The notes beneath the pieces are model-generated. The model ran no database searches and had not been told where the DNA came from. It saw only the letters and a program-made list of their open reading frames with translations. From NCBI GenBank assembly GCA_016840825.1, contig JAEORN010000316.1:1-19263 (forward strand): 19,263 bases of DNA. Direction: 5' to 3'. The stretch is from Candidatus Thorarchaeota archaeon. Its GTDB lineage: Archaea > Asgardarchaeota > Thorarchaeia > Thorarchaeales > Thorarchaeaceae. Of this stretch, positions 13,761 through 19,263 are shown in pieces (positions within the stretch are counted from its first letter, which is position 1; every line of letters starts with the position of its first letter). The translations under genes and the position numbers were made by a program.

Positions 13761-14114
13761 TTAAAATAGAATATCTTCACTTATCTTGACCTTGCCCCCC
13801 TGAATTGGGATGCCTTCCTGTTTCACAAGCAATCTTCTGCCAGCTCCATCCTTTGTACCACCAGTGAAGCTACCATCTGACCTTACTACTCTATGAGCTG
13901 GTATAGTTGGATAGTATGGACAATTCTTCAAAGCGTTCGCGACAGCTCTTGATGCCTTAGGATTTCCCGCCATCTTTGCAATCCTACTATACGTGCTGAC
14001 CTTTCCTTTCGGAATCCTGAATGTTGCAACATACACCTCGATTTGAAAGTCGGTGTAACCTTGAAGTGCCCTTCGAAGATCCTCCTCTGTCTTGATCTTA
14101 CTTTGGTCAATCAT
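13761..14114 (-). CDS. alkyltransferase-like (ATL) DNA-binding protein with PAHR motif
   Basis: This 117-residue protein is the C-terminal DNA-binding domain of the O6-alkylguanine-DNA alkyltransferase (MGMT/Ogt) family. The HTH with Tyr42 (GKVSTYSRIAKMAG) and the arginine finger Arg56 (ASRAVANAL) are present. The active-site motif reads P72-A73-H74-R75, so the methyl-accepting Cys of PCHR is Ala. Such ATL proteins cannot transfer the alkyl group; they bind and flip alkylated guanine and pass the lesion to nucleotide excision repair. A Thermus ATL with Ala at this place is known. Ala73 is GCT (13896-13898), two base changes from Cys, so a read error is unlikely. ATG 14114 is chosen over TTG 14138 because the TATA box covers the TTG. 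Regulation beyond that is not visible. Confidence 0.88.
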   Translation of the reverse strand: MIDQSKIKTEEDLRRALQGYTDFQIEVYVATFRIPKGKVSTYSRIAKMAGNPKASRAVANALKNCPYYPTIPAHRVVRSDGSFTGGTKDGAGRRLLVKQEGIPIQGGKVKISEDILF

Positions 14115-14135
14115 GTATTGGTTCTCGAATTTTAG

Positions 14136-14143
14136 CAATATAG
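14136..14143 (-). promoter_or_regulatory. TATA box (CTATATTG) of the ATL gene
   Basis: On the minus strand CTATATTG is centred about 26 bases upstream of ATG 14114 and overlaps the alternative TTG at 14138. This predicts a leaderless transcript from the ATG. Confidence 0.45.
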
Positions 14144-14244
14144 ATTATTTCAACAACGCTAGATTCCTAAAGATATGAAACAAGAAGCAATGACCCTCAA
14201 TAAATGCTATATTCTAGTATGAATTAGACCAATTTGGTGGTTTC

Positions 14245-14466
14245 GTGGCAAGTAACTATGATGATACACATACAAAGCGACTCTATCGTTCACGTAGTGA
14301 TTATATTTTTGGTGGCGTCTGTAGTGGAATCGCAAAATACACCGGAATTGATACGATAATAATTCGATTGATTTGGGTCATTTTCTCACTCTTCTACTTG
14401 ATTGGACTCATTGTTTACCTCATTCTGTGGGCACTACTACCGCTTGAACCAGAAGGAAGACTCTGA
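14245..14466 (+). CDS. PspC-domain small membrane protein
   Basis: This 73-residue protein consists almost entirely of a PspC domain: KRLYRSRSDYIFGGVCSGIA near residues 11-30, the short amphipathic stretch KYTGIDTIIIRLIW, then one long hydrophobic helix (about 42-66) ending in LLPLEPE. In bacteria PspC works in envelope-stress signalling; in archaea the small stand-alone form has no proven role. The start is GTG 14245, with GGTGGT three bases upstream as ribosome site and a TATA-like CTATATTC at 14207-14214. It is divergent from the ATL gene. Confidence 0.88.
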   Translation: MASNYDDTHTKRLYRSRSDYIFGGVCSGIAKYTGIDTIIIRLIWVIFSLFYLIGLIVYLILWALLPLEPEGRL

Positions 14467-14483
14467 AACACATCGAATCACAA

Positions 14484-15875
14484 TCAAGATCGAATCTGTA
14501 AAGTGAATTTTGACAGCGAAGCATCTGGTTCTTTGGCATGCTGCCAGATGAAGTTCATCATCGATTTTGACATTTTAACATGAATTTCAGTTGTTTTTCG
14601 TTTTCTGATCTTCACATCAAATCCCACCTTTGAGAATGCATTTTTCACTCTACTAATTGTTCTTTCACTTGCTGTAAGCATCTTGTGAGTTGCTTTGAGT
14701 AGATGGAATCCCCAATGCGTTAGCCATAGGGCTCGAAGATCGTAGCTTCCATCCTGATTCGAAACAACACAATTCTCCATCTCCTGTCTTCTGAGTTCAA
14801 TGACACGTGGAATCAAGGGAATCATCTCTGCTCGTTCTTTCATCTTTTCAGTATCCAAGAAAAGTGTGAGTCCATCATCCCACAGTTGCTTCTCAAGAAC
14901 AACCGCAGATATTCGAGCGATATGGTCTCTAAATTGTGGAAAATTCTCCTCTTGGTATACGGTCTTGATTTCATCCAAAATATCCGCGTCAAGCAGGTCG
15001 ACACCAAGGTCCATCCTACTGAGGATATTCGTCTGATGTATCCTCCTTTCATCTTCTGTGAATTTAGAGTAGGTACTTTCTGAAACAACTAATGGATATC
15101 TCCATCCCATGAGTTCCCTAAGCAATCTATCCTGATCTTGTTTATCGAGTGAATCGAATCCTGAGATTTCACGGGGATCTATATATCCGAAATTACGTGC
15201 GCTCATACACTGAGGATGGCGTTTGAGCAAATCCCTTGAACTATCTCCATAATACATCCCATCTTTAACAAATCTCAATGTGCCTTTGGCTATTCTTCTT
15301 CTGCATTTCCTGCAATTCGCTCTTCCAGAGGGGTCTCTCTCCACTGACCACCCCGTGTAATTTTCGACCTTATTCAATCCATATGCGAATAGAGCTACAT
15401 CTCCTGGAACTATGTCTCTTGGTAGAAGGATATTGAAATCAATGTAGTAATCGTTTCCTCGAATCATCTGCCGCACATTGATTCCTTTTGAAATACTCGT
15501 CAATTTGGCAGACGGAGGCAGCGAATTATTTCGAATGATGTATTTGAGCAGGTGTGGTTTCAGATAATCCACAATCTGTTCTGATGTATTTTCTACCAAT
15601 CCGTTCTCTTCGGTAATATAGTATCTTGCATCTGGGTGCTCATGCAATTTCGTACCATATTCAGAATATCGCACTCTGGTTTCATTGAAGGTAACCACAA
15701 CTGCTCCAACAGGCACCCTCTCAGAGAATCCGGATGATACAAACTCATATGGTTCAAGATAGAACGCCCTTTTTGCATTTGGTTCGAGAAAAAGAAAATC
15801 CTGTTCATTCTCAACTTTTGTCAAATTCACATGCCCCTTTGTATCATTACGATACAGATGGTATGTGTTTGACAT
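14484..15875 (-). CDS. protein with a PARP-type zinc finger, otherwise unknown
   Basis: This 463-residue soluble protein has a central PARP-type (zf-PARP) finger at about residues 176-225. Pro-Ser-Gly-Arg stands before C188-x2-C191, then IAKGTLRF, then H220-x2-C223. The spacing C-x2-C-x28-H-x2-C equals that of PARP1 finger 1, and SGR-x2-C plus I-x-K-x2-LR are the conserved neighbours. In eukaryotes this finger recognises DNA nicks and ends in PARP1 and DNA ligase III. No ADP-ribosyltransferase or ligase motif is seen here. Residues 1-165 form an alpha/beta region and 240-463 a mostly helical, basic C-terminus; I recognise neither. A DNA-damage-sensing role is inferred from the finger alone. 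It starts at ATG 15875, 37 bases after the deaminase gene, probably in the same transcript. Confidence 0.72.
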   Translation of the reverse strand: MSNTYHLYRNDTKGHVNLTKVENEQDFLFLEPNAKRAFYLEPYEFVSSGFSERVPVGAVVVTFNETRVRYSEYGTKLHEHPDARYYITEENGLVENTSEQIVDYLKPHLLKYIIRNNSLPPSAKLTSISKGINVRQMIRGNDYYIDFNILLPRDIVPGDVALFAYGLNKVENYTGWSVERDPSGRANCRKCRRRIAKGTLRFVKDGMYYGDSSRDLLKRHPQCMSARNFGYIDPREISGFDSLDKQDQDRLLRELMGWRYPLVVSESTYSKFTEDERRIHQTNILSRMDLGVDLLDADILDEIKTVYQEENFPQFRDHIARISAVVLEKQLWDDGLTLFLDTEKMKERAEMIPLIPRVIELRRQEMENCVVSNQDGSYDLRALWLTHWGFHLLKATHKMLTASERTISRVKNAFSKVGFDVKIRKRKTTEIHVKMSKSMMNFIWQHAKEPDASLSKFTLQIRS

Positions 15876-15912
15876 CTAGATATAAGACCCACGAGAATTC
15901 CAAACTACCAAT

Positions 15913-16938
15913 CTATCTCAAGGATTGTATGATTTTCTCATACTCCACCTCAAAAGCTCGCAGTAATTTGGTTTTAGTTTCCAGCTCAAGAAATGATGAT
16001 TCCAAGGAATCGCGAGAGATTTGATATAAATTCTCGATACTGAAACCGAGGTTATTGTGGAGTTGCTGGTATTCATTATTCATATCCGTATTGAAGAATG
16101 AAGGGTCATCGCTATTTACTGAAAGAGACACCTTTTTTTCGAAGAATGTCCTGATTGGGTGATTCTCGATTCTATCAACCACTCTCGTTCTCACATTACT
16201 TATAGGACAAGTTTCGATGGTCACACCCTTTTGTTTCAGATGATCGATTAGTAAGGGGTCTCTAATCGCAGTAACTCCATGTCCTATATGTTCAGCACCA
16301 AGTTTATCCACTGCACCCCATATCGATTCAGGCCCTGCAGCTTCTCCAGCATGTGCTACCAAATGAAGTCCCATTTTCCTAGCTCTATCATATGCTTCTA
16401 CATAGATATCTGGTGGGAATTCCTTTTCAGGGCCTCCAAGGTCAATTGACACTATACCTTCTGGTCGATTATCTATCATATCAAGAATACTCATTGCATA
16501 CTCCAATCCAGAGCTTCGAACCAAATCGATCCGAATATCAGCAAGAACTCCGAATTTTTTCCTACCACGTTCAATTCCCTTCTCTATTGATTTCATCGTT
16601 CTATCAAAATCCAGGCCCATCTCAATATGATCTGATGCTGAAAAGCTCATCTCAACATATTTGACATTACTTTGACTACAACTCTCTAAGAGTTCGTATG
16701 CCATGCTCTCGAAATACTTCTCATCTCTAATAGCCATAATAGCCTGAAGATAGACAGATAAAAAGTGATGAAAATCTTTGAAGACGAACTGCTTCTCCAA
16801 CTCCTCAAGCGAGGAATAGTCTGAATCAATGTTTGACTCGTCTATAGCCTTCATGAGGGTAGTAGGTCGAATCGAGCCCAAGAGATGGACATGCTGTTCA
16901 ACTTTGGGTAGTGTTTCTATAGCTTCTAGGATTTCCAT
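15913..16938 (-). CDS. adenosine/adenine deaminase family protein
   Basis: This 341-residue enzyme of the adenosine deaminase family hydrolyses the amino group of adenosine, deoxyadenosine or adenine, feeding purine salvage. The metal and catalytic motifs are complete: H16-V-H18 in QHVHLLGS, HAGE at 196-199 with catalytic Glu199, H220 in IGHG, and Asp277/Asp278 in NSDDP. NSDDP-x-FF resembles adenine deaminases more than the NTDDP of classic adenosine deaminases, so the substrate is open. ATG 16938 is chosen because a TATA-like ATATAGATAA (16961-16970) is centred 28 bases upstream; the ATG at 16953 lies too close to it and would add five residues. The PARP-finger gene follows 37 bases downstream. 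Length is normal for the family. Confidence 0.9.
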   Translation of the reverse strand: MEILEAIETLPKVEQHVHLLGSIRPTTLMKAIDESNIDSDYSSLEELEKQFVFKDFHHFLSVYLQAIMAIRDEKYFESMAYELLESCSQSNVKYVEMSFSASDHIEMGLDFDRTMKSIEKGIERGRKKFGVLADIRIDLVRSSGLEYAMSILDMIDNRPEGIVSIDLGGPEKEFPPDIYVEAYDRARKMGLHLVAHAGEAAGPESIWGAVDKLGAEHIGHGVTAIRDPLLIDHLKQKGVTIETCPISNVRTRVVDRIENHPIRTFFEKKVSLSVNSDDPSFFNTDMNNEYQQLHNNLGFSIENLYQISRDSLESSFLELETKTKLLRAFEVEYEKIIQSLR

Positions 16939-16960
16939 AAGGATTCCAATCATTCGTTTG

Positions 16961-16970
16961 TTATCTATAT
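16961..16970 (-). promoter_or_regulatory. TATA box (ATATAGATAA) of the deaminase gene
   Basis: Read on the minus strand, this AT-rich element is centred about 28 bases before ATG 16938, consistent with a leaderless transcript. It probably also drives the PARP-finger gene downstream. Confidence 0.35.
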
Positions 16971-17002
16971 TCTGCTATTTCTTCTAGATAGCATCTATCT
17001 TT

Positions 17003-17464
17003 TCAAGTGCTGTTTGACCGTTCTCTTCGAATATTGACTTTCCTTTTGACTAATGACCAATAGCTGTAGAATAGAATCCACGAAGTGTGGATAATGAATA
17101 CAATCAGAACCGCGAAAAGTGGGACTCCCTGAATATACAGTACAGCCATGAATGACATCATTAGAAAATAGACACATAGATTGATGAAGAATGATCTTCT
17201 TTGCCATCCGTATTTTGAAACCACATCAACAGCCTGAAGGGCTGCAAAACCTTGCTCATTCAAAGCATAATTTCCATCAGAATCTGTAAAGATGAGACCC
17301 CCCATCTTCTTCAGGTGAAAATCAAGAAGCCCACTGCTCTTGATTTTGAGTTTCCTCTTTAGATCTGCAAATCGAGTTGGTTTGACAGACAGAATCTTTA
17401 GAATATCGACACGCATCGGATGAGATATAGCTTCAAAGAGTTCATCGTCTTTCATTATCATCAT
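17003..17464 (-). CDS. ArsR-type winged-helix protein fused to two membrane helices
   Basis: This 153-residue protein has an N-terminal winged helix (about 5-80) with the ArsR/archaeal pattern: LFEAISHPMRVDILKIL, then FADLKRKLKIKSSGLLDFHL, and a wing GLIFTDSDGNYALNEQG. Two membrane helices follow, about residues 92-111 and 115-134, and then a basic tail KRKVNIRRERS. It is thus a predicted membrane-tethered DNA-binding protein. No Cys metal site is visible in the recognition helix. Several in-frame ATGs occur (17464, 17461, 17455); the first is given. A TATA-like AATAATAT (17486-17493) and a perfect inverted repeat (17501-17520) lie directly upstream and may form an autoregulated promoter. The function is otherwise unknown. 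Confidence 0.78.
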   Translation of the reverse strand: MMIMKDDELFEAISHPMRVDILKILSVKPTRFADLKRKLKIKSSGLLDFHLKKMGGLIFTDSDGNYALNEQGFAALQAVDVVSKYGWQRRSFFINLCVYFLMMSFMAVLYIQGVPLFAVLIVFIIHTSWILFYSYWSLVKRKVNIRRERSNST

Positions 17465-17500
17465 CCTATACTACCACATGATTTGATATTATTCTATCAT

Positions 17501-17520
17501 CCTTGACTATTAAGTCAAGG
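17501..17520. repeat. 20-bp perfect inverted repeat (8-bp arms) at the HTH gene promoter
   Basis: CCTTGACT-ATTA-AGTCAAGG has two perfect eight-base arms. It lies 8 bases upstream of the TATA-like element of the ArsR-type gene and about 10 bases past the stop codon of the acetyltransferase gene. The position fits an operator for the HTH protein; a hairpin terminator for the acetyltransferase transcript is the alternative, but no T run follows it on that strand. Confidence 0.6.
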
Positions 17521-17530
17521 TTCATTGACC

Positions 17531-17980
17531 TCATATTACCCGTTTCTTCACATACGCTGCTACTTGAGGACAATCCTTTGTAAATAACTTAGAATCACGT
17601 ATCTCTCCTGGAACGTCATCCAGATCGATACCTGCAAATTCATTTTTCCAAAAGAACTCAGGTGCTTTTGACGCGCATACATAAATCGCATCTGACCCTG
17701 CCTCTAGTGCCTCTGCTATTAGCCGCTTCACTAAGCTTGAACCCAGATCGGTTTCTTGATACTCTGGTCTGACTGCAAAAGACCTCAATAGTGCTGTACC
17801 AGTGAAGAGTTCCAACGCAACGCATCCTATGATATTACCTTCGCTCTCATCCCGTGCAATGAAGAACCTAGTGAAATCTGGGTCAACGTCCGTAGATGGC
17901 ATATCCACTGATTCGAGGAAATGGATAATTTCCTCCATGTCTTCAAATTCTGCAATCTCAATTCTAGACGAGTATGACAT
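17531..17980 (-). CDS. GNAT N-acetyltransferase, ArsN2-like
   Basis: This 149-residue acetyltransferase has the GNAT fold: helix alpha-1 EDMEEIIHFLESVDM, strands IIGCVALELF and ALLRSFAVRPEY, and the acetyl-CoA loop Q75-x3-LGSSL (a variant of Q/R-x2-G-x-G/A). The C-terminal part (FFWKNEFAGIDLDDVPGEI, then SKLFTKDCPQVAAYVKK) follows the ArsN2 pattern of a FF...F segment, a conserved VP-x2-I and a CP near the end. ArsN2-type enzymes are often linked to arsenic loci, but no arsenic gene is seen here and the substrate is unknown. ATG 17980 is chosen since TTTATAG (18005-18011) is centred 28 bases upstream; GTG 17989 with GGAG before it is an alternative. Confidence 0.82.
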   Translation of the reverse strand: MSYSSRIEIAEFEDMEEIIHFLESVDMPSTDVDPDFTRFFIARDESEGNIIGCVALELFTGTALLRSFAVRPEYQETDLGSSLVKRLIAEALEAGSDAIYVCASKAPEFFWKNEFAGIDLDDVPGEIRDSKLFTKDCPQVAAYVKKRVI

Positions 17981-18004
17981 TGCAATCACAACAATCTCCG
18001 CTCC

Positions 18005-18016
18005 CTATAAATTAAA
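18005..18016 (-). promoter_or_regulatory. TATA box (TTTAATTTATAG) of the GNAT gene
   Basis: On the minus strand this AT-rich block ends in TTTATAG, centred about 28 bases upstream of ATG 17980, as expected for a leaderless archaeal transcript. Confidence 0.5.
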
Positions 18017-18157
18017 TCCTCTGTTTTTACATGGCTGCAGTGACTATCGAATGTATGACTAATTCGTTGCTCACCCCACCTCAAAGTGTTAATCTCTTAC
18101 AACCGTGCATTTAACAAGGGGCTTTCACTATTTGGAGAAAATGCGAGATGAATAGGC

Positions 18158-19263
18158 ATGCAATATAGGAAACTAGGAAAGATAAGTCCCAGAGTATCAG
18201 CACTCGGTTTTGGATGCATGCGCCTTCCAACTGTCGAAGAGGGTGGCAAGATTGATCGTGAAGAAGCAATCAAATTGATTCGGAAGGGGATTGACAATGG
18301 TATCAATTATGTGGATACTGCTTGGACCTATCACGGTGGGGAAAGCGAAGTCGTAGTCGGATTGGCATTAAAAGATGGATATCGTGAGAGGGTCACATTA
18401 GCCACGAAATGTCCAGTTGGGTCACAAGATTTCACTGAATCAAAGCATTTCGATAAATATCTTGATGAGCAACTTGAGCGATTAGATGTTGAGTATGTGG
18501 ATGTATATCTATTCCATGCGATTAACAGGAAGGTCTTCGAAGAGAAGATAGTTGGGATGAATCTAATCGAACTCGCTATGAAGGCAAAGAAGGATAGGAA
18601 AATAAAACATCTCGGTTTCTCATTTCATGACACACCAGAGGTCCTCAAAGAGATTATCGATTCTGGATATTTTGAGTTGATGCTTGTACAATACAATATA
18701 GTTGATCAAGTCAACCATGAGATGATTAATTATGCAGGGGAAAATGGACTCGCTGTAGCAATAATGGGCCCTGTTGGTGGTGGGAGATTAGCGGGAACAG
18801 ACCTCCCTGATGAAATGAAAGGATGGCTCTCACCTGGAAGGAAGAATTTCGCGGATTTAGCTTTGAAGTTCGTCTTAAGCAACCTGAATGTTTCTGTTGC
18901 TCTGTCTGGTATGGGCTCTGATGAGATGCTTGAAGACAATCTGAGCATCGTATCACGACCTAATTACAATCAGGTGTCCGATAAAGAGAGGAAATCGATT
19001 GATAAGATCGCTCAGCAATTCAAGGAACTATGCGATCTAGTCTGTACTGGGTGCAAGTATTGCGAACCCTGTCCCAATGAAGTTAATATCAGTTTCATTT
19101 TCGAAGCGTTACAAAGATACCAGATTTTTGGGGCGCGAGATCAGGCAAAGTATCTCTATTCCAGAATAGGACAAGTTCCGTGGGCGAAAGGGAAGGATGC
19201 ATCTACTTGCGCGGAATGCGGGGAGTGTTTGGAGAAGTGTCCTCAAAGCATTGACATTATCGA
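18158..19263 (+). CDS. aldo/keto reductase with C-terminal Fe-S cluster domain (3' end missing)
   Basis: 368 codons are visible before the window ends with no stop codon. The N-terminal 280 residues form the aldo/keto reductase TIM barrel, with opening MQYRKLGKISPRVSALGFG and catalytic tetrad Asp53, Tyr58, Lys84 and His120. The C-terminal extension carries C296-x2-C299-x2-C302-x2-C305-P and a ferredoxin-type C351-x2-C354-x2-C357-x3-C361-P. Archaeal and clostridial reductases of this Fe-S subfamily usually have about 370-390 residues, so only a few codons are missing. NAD(P)H- or ferredoxin-linked carbonyl reduction is expected; the substrate is unknown. The start is ATG 18158, with GAGATGA about seven bases upstream. 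It is divergent from the GNAT gene. Confidence 0.88.
   Translation, partial: MQYRKLGKISPRVSALGFGCMRLPTVEEGGKIDREEAIKLIRKGIDNGINYVDTAWTYHGGESEVVVGLALKDGYRERVTLATKCPVGSQDFTESKHFDKYLDEQLERLDVEYVDVYLFHAINRKVFEEKIVGMNLIELAMKAKKDRKIKHLGFSFHDTPEVLKEIIDSGYFELMLVQYNIVDQVNHEMINYAGENGLAVAIMGPVGGGRLAGTDLPDEMKGWLSPGRKNFADLALKFVLSNLNVSVALSGMGSDEMLEDNLSIVSRPNYNQVSDKERKSIDKIAQQFKELCDLVCTGCKYCEPCPNEVNISFIFEALQRYQIFGARDQAKYLYSRIGQVPWAKGKDASTCAECGECLEKCPQSIDII

Noticed and set aside
14484..15875. PARP-finger protein as a poly(ADP-ribose) polymerase or DNA ligase
   Set aside because: No ART-fold H-Y-E motif or ligase KxDG motif is visible; only the finger matches.
18726..18956. Minus-strand frames of 72-76 codons near the right end
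   Set aside because: They are antisense to the aldo/keto reductase, whose catalytic and Fe-S motifs run unbroken through the region.

Overview
The window looks like a piece of an archaeal chromosome, most likely from an Asgard archaeon of the Thorarchaeota/Lokiarchaeota type. The reasons are AT-rich TATA boxes lying 25-40 bases upstream of start codons, frequent GTG/TTG starts, surface proteins with Thr/Ser-rich stalks and a C-terminal membrane helix followed by Lys/Arg, Lrp- and ArsR-type regulators, many short Cys-pair zinc modules, and one protein with a eukaryote-type PARP zinc-finger pattern. The lineage is inferred; no rRNA or other marker gene is present. I see no tRNA, rRNA, CRISPR array, insertion sequence or phage gene. 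Coding density is high and the base composition looks even throughout.

Left part (1-8300). The start of an unknown gene runs off the left edge on the minus strand, divergent from a membrane-anchored gingipain-like (C25) protease. A small four-helix membrane protein follows. Next comes a three-gene minus-strand operon: MBL-fold hydrolase, DinB/DfsB-like metal-site protein and zinc-module membrane protein. A small gene then appears split by a frameshift. After it, a tandem-HTH Lrp-like regulator is transcribed divergently from a large surface protein with a glycoside-hydrolase-like barrel, a flavodoxin/GATase-like domain, a Thr-rich stalk and a membrane anchor.

Middle (8300-13750). Minus-strand genes encode a membrane-anchored zinc-module/winged-helix protein, two paralogous polytopic membrane proteins with a DUF3795 Cys-rich protein between them, and a zinc-ribbon/Pro-Thr/coiled-coil protein. 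Two plus-strand genes follow: an AbrB-like small protein and a two-helix membrane protein with a C-terminal zinc ribbon.

Right part (13750-19263). An alkyltransferase-like DNA repair protein (PAHR in place of PCHR) lies convergent to the zinc-ribbon gene, and a PspC-domain protein follows on the plus strand. A probable two-gene minus-strand unit holds an adenosine/adenine deaminase and the PARP-finger protein. Next are an ArsR-type HTH fused to two membrane helices, with a perfect 20-bp inverted repeat at its promoter, and an ArsN2-like GNAT acetyltransferase. The window ends inside an aldo/keto reductase with two C-terminal Fe-S motifs.

The most striking points are the PARP-type zinc finger (C-x2-C-x28-H-x2-C preceded by SGR), the recurring pairing of zinc or HTH modules with two membrane helices, the inactive alkyltransferase motif, and the tandem membrane paralogs.
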